64,000 nucleotides of DNA, taken from assembly GCF_023053635.1 (NCBI RefSeq), contig NC_086187.1:28496501-28560500 (forward strand), given 5' to 3'. The notes below the pieces were generated by a model. That model was not told the DNA's origin, did no database searches, and saw nothing but the letters and a program-made list of their open reading frames with translations. Each line of letters starts with the position of its first letter. The stretch's first letter is position 1. The DNA is from Elgaria multicarinata webbii (Eukaryota; Chordata; Lepidosauria; Squamata; Anguidae). This document shows, piece after piece, positions 11,182 to 23,400 of the stretch. The translations under genes and the position numbers were made by a program.

Positions 11182-11686
11182 GTTTGTTGGTTTTAATAAT
11201 TTTTATTTTTTAAAACATCCACGCAATACAACAATACAATATAAAACAGTGCCCCATAATACACAATAGTATAAAGTAAACAATTTAATAAACACATGTT
11301 CTAACTTAATTCCATTTAACATAATCATAATTAACATAAGTGTGCTCCCCACAACCACGGGATCTTATTCATATTTCCAAAATCTCATTACTTCCTCTGG
11401 AGGTGTTTTCCCTCTCCCATTTAATAGTACAAATTCTAGTACATTGATGGTGCTATATAAATAAATAATAATAAATAATAATAAAAACTGTTTCCATATT
11501 CCTTCAAAATCATTCGTTTTTATCATTCCTCTTCTAACTTTCATGTTACATGTTAATTTATCATTAATAGCAATATCCCATATTTCCTTATACCAATCTT
11601 CTATATGATAATCCCCTTGAACATTCCAGTTCCTAGATATCATTAGTCTTGCAGCTGTTAACAAATTCCTTTGTCTCTCGATTACA
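11182..11686 (-). mobile_element. L1-clade LINE, 5'-truncated, with 10-bp TSD
   Basis: The minus strand encodes an L1 ORF2 C-terminus-like sequence (LTAARLMISRNW, EDWYKEIWDIAINDKLTC), interrupted after IWKQF by an L2 tail. A 10-bp duplication, ACTCGCTTTG, flanks it (11172-11181 and 11687-11696), and its T-rich left end is the A-rich tail read from the other strand. It sits inside the L3-like element at 10878. The family name rests on the motif WYKEIWDIAINDKLT, recalled rather than searched. Confidence 0.75.
11434..11486 (+). repeat. L2-type LINE tail nested in the L1 fragment
   Basis: tacattgatggtgctatata followed by AAT repeats, placed inside the L1 ORF2 reading frame. The L1 frame picks up again on the other side (EFVLLNGRGKTPPEEVM). 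Confidence 0.7.
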
Positions 11687-11719
11687 ACTCGCTTTGATCT
11701 GCCCTGAATCTCTCACCAA

Positions 11720-11905
11720 GATCACCAACATGTGCCTGCTTTCAAGACCTCCAGATCTCTTCATCAGGCAAGATGTCACAAAGGGTGGGGGGAATAGAGG
11801 CGGGGGAAGGTGACTTAATGGTGAGGTCACATCCCTCCCCCAACCTGCTTTTTGTGACATCTTGCCTGATGAAGAGACCTGGAGATCTCAAAAGCTTGCA
11901 CATTT
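11720..11905. repeat. Hairpin repeat (gcctgatgaag family)
   Basis: cttcatcaggcaagatgtca at about 11759-11778 is the reverse complement of tgacatcttgcctgatgaag at about 11855-11874, with a loop of about 75 bp. A related right arm with aaaagcttgcacattttt recurs at about 14630-14685. Confidence 0.55.
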
Positions 11906-11933
11906 TGGGAGAAGAGGGGTATGATCTAGTGTT

Positions 11934-12278
11934 AGTCTTTACCTAGAGTAGACCCAGTGAAAGGAATGGGCCTTAAGTTTTTGCTCTGTTAAATTCTTGT
12001 TTTAACTGTTTTATTCTGTTTTTATTTTCATTTTATCTTGTACACCGCTCCAAAAATTTTCAATGGGGAGTGGTATATAAATATTTATTTATTTATTTAT
12101 TTATTTATTACATTTCTATACCGCCCAATAGCCGGAGCTCTCTGGGCGGTTCACAAGTATCCTAAATATCCTAAATAAATAAAATATCCCTAAATATCCT
12201 AAATAAATAAAACAAGTGAGTGATGAACTAACCTAAGCCCCATTCATTGCACTGGGTCTACTCTAGGTAAGGACTGAC
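11934..12278. repeat. MITE arms split by L2 LINE tails
   Basis: cctagagtagacccagtg near 11943 is matched in reverse by cactgggtctactctagg near 12250. Between them sit a plus-strand L2-like end and a minus-strand L2 tail meeting at an (ATTT)n run (12075-12108), then accgcccaatagccggagct. The L2 insertions are younger than the MITE. Confidence 0.6.
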
Positions 12279-12648
12279 GTGGGCTGCTGCCCATTGTGAT
12301 CTTTTGGTTGGCCTAATAAAGGTATTTTGAAAATTGATGATGATGAAGGTCATGGTGGTGATGATGATGATGATGAAGGTGGGCATTCCTGCCCCGCCCC
12401 CTGCTTTAGGCTCCTCCCCCTTCTCCCTGGCGACAAACTCCCTCAGGCGCTCCGCTTCCTCCCCTTCCGGCCTCCTCCCGCGAAAGGCACGCCGGGACTT
12501 GTCGTCGTCTCCGGGCTCGCGTCTCGGAAGCTGCCCTTCCGTGGGGACTGCGTTTCCCAGGGTGCCCCGCGGTCTGGCCGTGTGCGCATGCGTGCGAGGG
12601 TCTGTCGGTGCGCGGCGGGTCCCGGCTCTTTCTGCGCCTGAGGGAGCC

Positions 12649-12699
12649 ATGGCGGCGGCGGCGGAGGACGAGGCGGCGGCGGCGGCGCGGGGACCGTAG
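12649..12699 (+). CDS. Upstream ORF in the CLEC16A 5' leader (16 codons)
   Basis: An ATG in strong Kozak context (gagccATGG) opens a frame reading MAAAAEDEAAAAARGP and then TAG, ending 74 bases before the CLEC16A start. It does not overlap the main frame. If the transcript starts upstream of 12649 it should lower main-frame initiation or force reinitiation. The GCG-repeat composition is typical of CpG leaders, so conservation needs checking. Confidence 0.45.
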   Translation: MAAAAEDEAAAAARGP

Positions 12700-12773
12700 C
12701 CGAGTGAGCGAGCGAGCGAGCGGGCGGGCGTCGGACGGACGGGCCGGGCCGAGGCGCCCTGGTCCGCCTCAGG

Positions 12774-12856
12774 ATGTTCGGCCGCTCTCGCAGCTGGGGC
12801 GGCGGCGGGGGCCACGGCAAGGCCGCGCGCAACATCCACTCCCTCGAGCACCTCAA
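12774..12856 (+). CDS. CLEC16A: CLEC16A coding exon 1
   Basis: Starts at ATG in context caggATGt (A at -3) and reads [20 protein letters not shown] then IHSLEHL, ending with two bases of a Lys codon at aa|gtgagt. The glycine run is one or two residues longer than I recall in human. Confidence 0.95.
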
Positions 12857-15800
12857 GTGAGTCCCTCGCCTCTGGCAGCGGGCGGAGCCGGGCCTGCGGG
12901 GGCCCCGCGCGCTCCCCTCGCCCGCCCACCTCGGGGACTCCAACCCCCATCCTCCCCCGCCGCTGGACACACGGGTGGCGGTGGCAGGACAGCGCAAGGG
13001 GGGAAGGCACGGTGGCTGGGGCACGGCAGGAGCCTCCCACCCCCCGCGTCCCCAGCGCCCTTGGAGCCCCAAGTCCCATCGTTCCTTATCGTCGTCGTCT
13101 GGGGATGATGGGGTGGGGGGTATTAGCCAAGGCGCCTGCTGGGCACCCGCTGGGCATGGGATTGGGGAAGGCGGTTGGAGCCAGTGATCCCCAACCTGGC
13201 AGTCACCCGCTGGGCTTGGACTCCAACCCCCATCCTCCCCCGCCACTGGCCACACGGGTGGCAGTGGCAGGCCAGGGCAGGGGAGAGGGCCAGGTGGCTG
13301 GGGCACGGCGGGAGCCTCCCCGCCCCCCCCCCCGTCCCCAGCGCCCTTGGAGTCCCAAGTCCCATCGTTCCTTATCGTCGTCGTCCGGGAATGATGGGGT
13401 TGGGGGTATAAACCTGGGCACCTGCTGGGCATGGGATTGGGGAAGGCAGTTGGAGCCAGTGATCCCCAACCTGGCAGTCACCCACTGGGCTTGGACTCCA
13501 ACCCCCATCATTCCTTACCATCGGCCATGCTGCCTGGGGCTGATGGGCATTGCAGGCCGACGCAGGGATTGAGCAAGGTGGACATCATGGCTGGACTCTA
13601 GCCCAACCTGGTGCCACCAGGTGTGCCTGGGCTCTGCCATTGCTTGCCATTGGCTGTACGGGCTGGGCATGATGGGTGTTGGAGGCCAACACAGGAACAC
13701 AGGAACCCAACTTCTACTGAGCCAGACCACTGGTCCGCCTAGCCCAGTGCTGTGGACACAGACCGGCAGCCGTGGCACTCCGGTCTTTCAGGCAGGGTTC
13801 CTTCCCAGCCCTACCTGGAGATGCTGCCGGGGATCAAACCTTGGGACCTTCTGCATTCAAAGCAGGGACCGTACCCCTGGACTGTGGCCCAACACATCTG
13901 GAGAATCATAGAATAGCAGAGCCGGAAGGGGCCTACAAGGCCATCCAGTCCCACCCCCTGCTCAATGCAGGAATCCACCCTAAAGCATCCCTGACAGGTG
14001 GTTGTCCAGCTGCCTCTTGAAGGCCTCTAGTGTGGGAGAGCCCACGACCTCCCTAGGTCACTGGTTCCACTGTCGTACTGCTCTAACAGTCAGGACGTTT
14101 TTCCTGATGTCCAGCCGGAATCTGGCTTCCTTTAACTTGAGCTCGTTATTCCGTGTCCTGCACTCTGGGAGGATCGAGAAGAGATCCTGGCCCTCCTCTG
14201 TGTGACAACCTTTTAAGTATTTGAAGAGTGCTATCATGTCTCCCCTCAATCTTCTCTTCTCCAGGCTAAACAGGCCCAGTTCTTTCAGTCTCTCTTCATA
14301 AGGCTTTGTTTCCAGACCCCTGATCATCCTGGCTGCCCTCCTCTGAACATGCTCCAGCTTGTCTGCGTCCTTCTTGAATTGTGGAGCCCAGAACTGGAGG
14401 GCCGCAAGGGGTCCTGGCACAGATACAGATATTGTAGTCACAGGCTCCACCAGCTTGGTGTCCCGTCAGGCGGACCCCTGTCTGGCAGGACGCTGTGTGG
14501 GGATGGGGAGCAGATTGTGGACTAACACAAGGCCATCAGTGGCTCCGTGCTACCTTCGGCATCAGATTCAGTGCACCTGTGCTGGCGAACATGTGTTTCT
14601 GTTTCTTCCCCATCCTCTGCTTTTTGTACCATCTGGCTTGATGAAGTGTTCTGTAAAACTCAAAAGCTTGCACATTTTTGTGGAATTCTGGACGGTCCTC
14701 ATAAAAGCATTGTTGTGTGGAGTCGTCACAGCCTCCCCCAATCTGGTGTCCTCCAGATGTGTTTGGACTTCGAGGTAATACGGCCAATCGACAGACATCC
14801 TTTGGAGTTGTAGCCCGAAACATCTGGGCAGCACCAGGTTGGAGAAGGCTGGTGTAGTGGTTAGAGCCTCCTCCGCTGACCCGATGTGTTGGACTGCAAC
14901 TCCCCTGTCACCACCACCCCAATAGCATGGCCATGCTAGCTGAGAATGTTGGGAGGTGTGATGTGATACATCTGAAATGTACCAGGTTGGGGACTGGGGA
15001 GACTCAGATTCAAACCATTGATTGAACATGAAGCTCACTGGGCCCGTCTCCATCTCTCAGTTTGACCTCCCTCACAGGGTAGTTGTGAGAGTAAATCGGG
15101 AGGGAGGGGCTCATGTATGCATCCTTGACCTCCTTGGAGAGGATGGGTAGGGTGTAAATGTAATTTAAAAAATATAACGAATTATTGATGTGTCCTATCC
15201 GTGTGCATGATGCTTTTACAAAGGACGAGAGGACGGGTCCCTGTCCTGAGGTGCTTACATTCTAAAAATAGGCACAAAGGAGACAGCAGGGAGGGCAAAG
15301 CGAGTGGAAGCAAGAGTAAACAGGGTGTGTGTGACAGGAAGTGAACAACAGATCCGCCCAGAGAACATTAATTGTTGGACAAATTATTTATTTATTTATT
15401 TATTTATTTAATTATGTTTATATACCACCCCATAGCCGAAGCTCTCTGGGCAGTTTACAAAAGTTAAAAAGTTAGAAATGTAACAAATAAATAAATAGTA
15501 TGTGACACAAGGAAGACTACAGTGAGAGGAAATCAAAGCAGAAATAAATAGGAATGTATAATTACGTATAATTACAATGTTTGGGAGGAGGTTTGTGTAT
15601 GTGTATTGCATTTAATGTGTGTGTGTGGAGAGAGAGAGAGTTGTGTGTATTTGCAGACGTGTGTTTCTTATGAATCTTTTAAAGTGTTTGCTTCCTTTAT
15701 TTGTTGTCAGCCACTCTGGTTGTTTTCTTCAAACAAAAAGGCTGTGTATAAACATTTCTTTTTTTAAAAAAAAAAGATAACATTCATGCACAGTGCTGGT

Positions 15801-17252
15801 ATATTTCATGCATGTAACTGAATAATTTTGAGCCTCTTTCTGTTTTGCTGGGTGCTTATTTGCTTACTCGCCCGCGTGCATGCACTGGCACACACAGTGG
15901 TAGGTACCTAATGTGCTGGATGCGTGTGTACCACGCTAACTGGGGGATGATGGCAGTTGTAGTTCATCATATTGAACTACAATGCACCAGGTTGGCGAAG
16001 ATGGATGGAAAGCATATTTTTCTTTCGGCTTACAACAGCAGGCTAAAACAAAAATATCACAACCATGTATGGTCAGAGGGTGCGCAGTTCGGTCATTTTG
16101 CTGAAGCTAAGCAGATCTGGATGTGGTTATACTTGGCTAGGAGAACACCATGGAAGTCCACCTTGAGTTCCATGGTGGAAGAAATGTGGGATATAAATGT
16201 ACTAAATATATACAGAAAGGTGCAGTTCCACTGTAAGACAATAAATGACATCGCAGTTATATGTCTAGGCACATAGGTGTATGTGGCCTTCACCCTGACT
16301 GATTTTATATAGGTAGACACTCACGCAAAATAGATAAACATGGTGCATGTTCATGCATGCACACATACGCGATAAGTTCCCCATTCTGGTTTAGAGCAGG
16401 GCATTGAAATCAGTGAGTTTAGTCATGACTAACTTAAGTCGCTTTGATTTCAATGGGTCTATTATAAATCTGGATCCAAGCTGTAGTATTTATGCAGAAT
16501 AGTGGCCCTGATCAGAAGACACCTTAAACTGCCATGGTTAAGGCTTTTTGGGTTTACGCACCATGGTTTAAGGTGTCTTCTGAACAGGGCCAGAGTGTGT
16601 AAATGAGGAACTGACTGAGGCCTTAGCTAGACCGAAGGATTATCCCAGGCAAATGGAGGGGTCGTCCCTGCCTGCTCCCAGGATCCCCTGTGTGTCATTT
16701 GGATGCACAGGGATGATCCCGGATCAATCCCGGGATATAGGTCTGGTCTAGCCATAGCCAGAGAGAGGCTTATACTTACTTTGTTGAATGTTGTTCCAGC
16801 GTATTCATTCATCATTAGCACAGCTGGATTCTAAAGCAGGTACTGTGAGCCCAGGTTGACATCCAGTTAACACAGTTGGATTCCAGAGGAGACATTGGGA
16901 TGTTTAAATGCTTTTAAGACCCCTTTCTGTTTTGAACTTTATTTACACATCAGTTTTAGAAATGGACTACATCTCAGTAGGGCACACAACCTGCTTGGAG
17001 GCTGCTCTGCTGAGTTATCTTTAGGATCATAATCTCTCTGTGGAAAAGGATTGAGGTTTGGTCAGCTGGGGATATTAATGCCTAGTGATGTGTTCACACA
17101 AGTTGATCACCTGCGATGTTGAGGGTTCTGTGGCTGCATGTAGTGTTGTGTGTGGAATATTTGTGCATGTCAGACTATATGTAATGTGTAGGATTTCAGA
17201 GCGTTGTCAGCTAGGATATGAAACTCCTCTCTGATTCTAAGTCTATGTTGTA

Positions 17253-17310
<58 letters not shown>

Positions 17311-20300
17311 TATATATATAGCACCATCAATGTACATGGTGCTGTACAGAGTAAAACAGTAAATAGCAAGACCCTGCCGCATAGGCTTACAATCTAATAA
17401 AATCATAGTAAAACAATAAGGAGGGGAAGAGAATGCAAACAGGTACAGGGTAGGGTAAGCAGGCACAGGGTAGGGTAAAACTAACAGTAGAAAGTAACAG
17501 TAGAAGTCTGCACAACATCAAGTTTTAAAAGCTTTAGGAAAAAGAAAAGTTTTTAGTTGAGTTCCACATGGGTGTAGAGCCACTGAGAGTCCTGTAGCCT
17601 AGGAATAGAGGGAGCACATGAAGAGGGGTGGGAGGGGTATAAAATGGTGGAGCCATGAAATTTCCTACCCTGCAAGATTCAGGTGTCAAATCGCAGCACA
17701 GAATGGAGTTGGGCAAATTGCAACCTCTTCAGCCTCTGTTCCCGCATCTGTAAAACAAGAACACGGTCCACTCCCGTTTGCCCATGCCATTGTGAGGGTG
17801 GATGACTTACAGTGCATCACCTTTACAGATCTCATGCATCGTCTTTACTTGAATGTCAGTTCACTCACTGGAGTTTACTCCCACGTAAGTGTACACAGGA
17901 ATTTCAGCCTCTGATTAGTTTGAGGCAAGTGATGTTCTTGTGAGCATTGCGTTCTGCAAGCTTTTAAGTAGCTCTTAGTGCAGCTGTTTGTTTAAGGTGC
18001 TCACTGATTAGCTAACTGGACTGACTGGTTCCCAGATAAGCTGCTTTGGTGTTTTGATGCAGCCTCAAAGAGTTTGGATTGTTTATAGACAAACAGAAGT
18101 ACTTCACACAACTTGGAATAAGCTCTACTGTCCCAAGAAGTGGTGATGGGCTTATGATGTCCTGGTTCGCATGTAATGGCCAACTATGGGTTGTTTAATC
18201 CATAGTTAATTACGGCCATGTAGCTTCCTCCCACGCACTTGTCGCTTCCACTTTCAACTAACAACCCAGGAACTGGGTTGTTACTATGATGTCCAAACCC
18301 AGGACTCCAGGTTGTTTAGGAGTTAAACAGAGTTAACCCAACAACAAGTCCTGGCTGACACTCTGCCCTGTCAACTCCTGGGTTAAAGACCCCTAGAATT
18401 GCTTTTGTGAGGTTGAAGCAGAAAGGGGCAACACTGCACAGAAGAAGAGAATGCAGTGTATTAACAGATGGCCGGGTGAGTGGCTGTTTACCTGTGCTTT
18501 TGCAGTCTTATTCAGACCTATTCTGGTCTGCAATATTTTCCACAAAACACTCGGCCTCTTGTCTTTCTCAGTACTGTAATGACAGGGAACGACATTGTGT
18601 AAGCTGTCCTGAGAACTTTTTCATTTTGGAATGCATATAAATGTTAGAAATAAATAAATGGAAGCAAGGTTAAAACGCATTTTGAAATGCAGCCCACATT
18701 TTTTGGCACACGCATGACAAGTAGTTCTGACTCTTACTGAAAGCAGTGGGACAAAAGATTGACACAACTAACTTGATGGTTTCATTTGGTCTTACTCAGG
18801 TTGATCTTTAGCTAGATCCTCCTACTATGAACTAAAAGAATAGATAAACTGCACGGAGTAGATAAGTCGGGCGTGGAGTGCAAAGCCCTATGTAAACCAC
18901 TGTGAGAACTTGATTATAGGGAGGGTGGCATATAAAGGCTCGAAGCAATGACACTTTGGAGCGGAGCAGAGGCTCGGCAAACCAGTCAAAGAACTTGGGC
19001 AGGTCACTGGTCTGCGTGGAGTATTCCACAAAGGGCGTTCCCGCTGACTCTGTTGGGTTGAGTGCTTTGATCTCAAAATGGCTCTGAAGGACCACAGTGT
19101 TCCTCACAAGCATCACTTTTAACTAGAACAGTGGTTCCCAAAGTGGGTGATACCACCCCCTTGGGGGCGGTGGGATTGCATAGGGGGGCGTTAAGAGGCA
19201 AGGGGGCGGCAGGGGGGCTCTAAGAGGCAAAGGAGTGGCAGCGGGGCTCTCGAGGTGGTCTTTTCCGAGACGCGCCTCTCCAGAAGGTCTTAAAACCCAG
19301 GGACATTTTTATGGGAGAAGGTAGTTTGGTCCCAAGCCATATAGGGGAAGAATCCACACGTGTATTAATACCGTTTAAGAAGAGTCCTTTTAATTGTGAA
19401 TTGAAATGTTTCAAAAGCACCAAAACGCTAATGAAAAGACATACTCTGCTTGGTGTGCACTGCCACGCTGGCTGCAAAACAGATGCGTTCGCTCTTTTCC
19501 CTCCCTCCCTCGGCAAGCCTGTGGTGGGTGCTTCAGATTTTGAATAAATAATCAATTGTTACTGTTTTGAATTGTATTGTTATTATCTTCCTTAGTGGGT
19601 CGTTGAAAACCGCTATTCTGAATAATGATTTTTATAGTATAGGGTAGGGGGGCACTGGGCATGAGTTTGTGGAACCAAGGGGGCGGTGACCTAAAAAAGT
19701 TTGGGAACCACTGAACTAGAAGATCAGTAACGTCCGAGCTTCCTTGCAAGGTGGTGTGCCCCCAATGGCCAGTGAGCATGCAGCCACAGAGAAGTGTGGG
19801 GCACTGCCTAAGGGAGCTGTACTCTCAGTTCATAGGGGCTGCCAGTGAGATCCAACAGGCCTGGCTCCATGAAAGAAGTGCGTGAGCCAGGATCTGTGGC
19901 ATTGCCCTGTGGTCCCTGGGAAGACCGGTGTGTACAAGGCGCTTAGTGGGTAATGCTCTTATCAGTTACTCTTGGTTGCTAGAAATGGGCTGGCTCTTCT
20001 ACCAAGATGGGCCGCTGTTTTCACAAAGTGTTACCCTGTTGCTTCGCTTTTGTTGTTGTTCACTCTCCGTGAAAGTAGCAGAGCGTTCCAAATGGCCCTG
20101 TGTCTCTCCACATTTGTTGCAGTCAGTCAGGAACTGAATAAACGCCTTTCTTGATTGTTTGTTTGTTTTCTTTGTCTTTTAGGTATTTGTATCATGTTCT
20201 GACCAAAAATACTACTGTGACTGATCACAACCGAAACCTGTTGGTGGAGACCATTCGCTCTATAACAGAGATCCTTATATGGGGAGACCAAAATGACAGT

Positions 20301-20390
20301 TCAGTGTTTGAGTAAGAGCTTTAACTATTTGCTTTAGTGTGTGTGTGCGTGTGTGTGTGTGTATGTGTGTGCGTGCGTGTGTGTGCGTGC

Positions 20391-20425
<35 letters not shown>

Positions 20426-23400
20426 CATGTATGCTAATATGTAGTATAATGCCATAAAATTAAAAACAGTTAAACTGCTGGTCAGTTGCTGCAAGAAAAA
20501 AAGGACCTTGTGTCTTGCTCCTATGTATGCTTACTCAGACATAAGTCCCACTCCGCTCAATGGCACTTAATTCCAAATAAGTGCAGGTAGGATTGCAAGC
20601 ATCATGGATTGATTTAAATCCGTTCATGTGCAGCACAGTCCTATGTGTGTTCATTAAGAAATCCCGCTGTGTTCAGTGAGCTTACTCCCTAGTAAGTATG
20701 TTTAGGATTGCAACCTCCAATCACTGAGAAAAGGCTCTGATGTAGTTTCCCATTGATGCGTCATATATTTTCCCAACAGTGATAGGTGCTAACTGGTTCA
20801 TAACTGCAAGGATGTCTTCATGTATGACTAAATAGCACGTTTAGGAGAGTCTGCTTTCCCCCCAGTGTTTCTGCTTTCTGATTTTGCTTCTGCTTCTTTC
20901 CATGTATTGCATGACTCCCCGCCCCCATGCGTCATCCCAATCTCACCCTAACCCCGGAAGTGCAGAGTATCTAACAAGTCGACTCTTGCTCCTTGCAGCT
21001 TATGTGCCTTCATCTGTTTTAGAGCCAACCAAGGTCCTGTATAAGCCAGCACCAGTAATAGCAGAATAAAACAATTTTGGGTGGGGTTTTTTAAGACAAA
21101 GGACATGACCTGAAGGACACTTAAATAGTCATAATATGAGAATTGAGCAAATTGCCAAATTAAAGAGCCTAAAATAGGCACATACAAAATCACCCAGGTG
21201 GACCTCATGGATCCTCCTCCCTCTGATATACAGGGTGGCATCTCCTAGAACCGTGGACTAATCTCTGAATTCCAGTGTTAAGCCCACGATGCTATAATAT
21301 ATAGAACCTATTTACAATGTTTGCGTTCCAAAAGTTTTTTTCTTATTGACGCAGAAAAGCTGCTCGTCACTCCTGCTTGTGTTTGATAAATTCAGTTTCA
21401 AGAGACCAAGGCTGTGATCCTTTGCGTGTGTAGACAGAAAAAACTCCTACAACTCTCTCTACTCCCTAGTCAGTGTATTTCTGTCTAAACGTGCATAGCT
21501 GAAATCTTTAACCTGCTTACCAAAGAGTAAAACATAGACTCATAGAATCATAGAGTTGGAAAGGGCCTACAAGGCCATCAAATCCAACCACGTCAGTAGA
21601 ACTTACTACTGTAGTATTGTTTGGCACATGCAGGCTTGACAAGCAGATTTTGGGGGGACTCGGGGGACTGCAGGGAGGAGAAGGAGGAAAGTCCTGTCAT
21701 ATGAGTGGACTTTTGCTTATTTGGCGTTAGATTCTGCCCATAACATTTAGTTGCTCTCAGAAAACAGCGGTTTAAAGCTGCACTCCTGTGCACACTTACT
21801 TGACAGTGGGTGCGTTCACACAACACTCCAACCCATTGTGGGTGACTAGCCATGCACTCTGAGATGTTTTATGAACAATCCCCGTGCGTGATTTGTGCTC
21901 CCAACAGATGCCCCCCCCAAGTGCATTAGCAGCTCCCCCCTCACCCCATATGCCAGATTTGTGGGATACCATTAAAGGCAGCAAATTATCTATTATAATT
22001 TGGGTTTTCTGCCTCTGGCGCCAGCGTCTTGGCCCATCTCTAGCAATCCCCCACATGCCTTCTTGGGTGATTCTGGTCCCTGGGGACTGTACTGCCTGCC
22101 CTTCCTAAATGTTGAATTGTTCTAATAATTCCAGAAAACAGGGCTTTCTGGTTTCATTTTTATTTTGTTTTTATGAGCTGTTTTATTTTGTTTTTATTAG
22201 CAGTTACAAAACCTCAAAGTAATTAGAAATGAAACCAGACATATAAAAACATCCCTATGTCTGTAACACGATCAGTTACATCACAAAGTTTGTCTTTCTC
22301 CTGGCAAAAGTACAGTAAGAAAGGGCAGAGATCTATAGAATTAACCTTGCAATCTATGCATGCTTGCTTGGAGTAACTCTTGTTGGCCAGTTCACACGAA
22401 TGGAGAAGGAAAAGAAGCCTTTGTAGCTTATTTTCCTGCCTCTCGCTGGGTTCAGATGACACAACGAACTACACCTGGCAAGGGTGATTATGGTAATCAT
22501 TCAGGGCTGGAAAATAAGCTACAAGGGCTTCTTTTCCTTCCCTGATTAAGTGAACCCAGCCGCTGCCTTCAAGAGGATTTACTCCCCAGTAATAGTGCTT
22601 TATTGCAGCCTAAACATTTTACAAATAAGTAAGAATGATTTCTTCAAGTCCAATATAGCCAACAAGTCAGTAACAACTTTGGATGGTATTCTAGCTTTTT
22701 CTTGGAGAAGAACATGTTCGTGTTCTTTTTGAACATTCTGCGTCAGAAGTCTGGCCGTTACGTGTGTGTGCAGCTCCTGCAAACCTTGAACATCCTCTTT
22801 GAGAATATTAGTCATGAAACCTCTCTCTGTAAGTATGCATACCTCGTGTTGTCTTTCACTAAACTGCTTCATTCTGTTCTTGCAACCCTAAACCTTTACT
22901 GCCTGCATTTTACTATGGGGTAGGAGGTGCTATGTGGCTATGGTGCTCTGTAGTTGTCCTGAAGGTTGTGGGATCGAGACCTGCATTGGATAGTCATTTC
23001 CGGTCTGTTCTGCTACAAGTTAGGGCCCTGTTGGGAGGGATGAGGAATCTAACAGAAGGGTATAAAACTGTTTTAAATAAAAGTACCAAGTTTGTTTGTT
23101 TATTTATTTATTTATTACATTTTTATACCGCCCAATAGCCGAAGCTCTCTGGGCGGTTCACAAAAAAGTTCTGGAGTGGGGTGTATTCTGGAGCCTATAG
23201 AAATGGTTCTGGCTCTGTTTGACTGCTTCATTTTATTAAACTGCTCTCTCTGATCCGTTTGCACATCCTAACAACAGTGGGTTAACAAACCATGGATTGT
23301 TGGAAAGACGCACAGGAGCGAGCCTGTGTGCTGGGGTGACCATAGATATTTTTATCTCGGTGGGAGCAGGTGGGTGACAGGGAACCAGCGTTCACCGTCC

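Larger units (their letters stand above)
12380..12960 (+). promoter_or_regulatory. CLEC16A: CLEC16A CpG-island promoter
   Basis: GC-rich, CpG-dense DNA with no TATA box, leading into exon 1. Two ZNF143/THAP11-like motifs are visible: one on the minus strand at 12479-12505 (reads acgacaagtcccggcgtgcc) and one on the plus strand at 12546-12572 (gactgcgtttcccagggtgc). An NRF1-like palindrome, tgcgcatgcg, lies at 12583-12592. Together they suggest a housekeeping promoter with a start site around 12.6 kb. The motif calls are by eye. Confidence 0.7.

Noticed and set aside
12258-13572. Long open frames on both strands over the CLEC16A promoter and intron 1
   Set aside because: GC-rich and tandemly repeated DNA; no domain resemblance. 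Only the exon 1 frame and the short uORF are supported.
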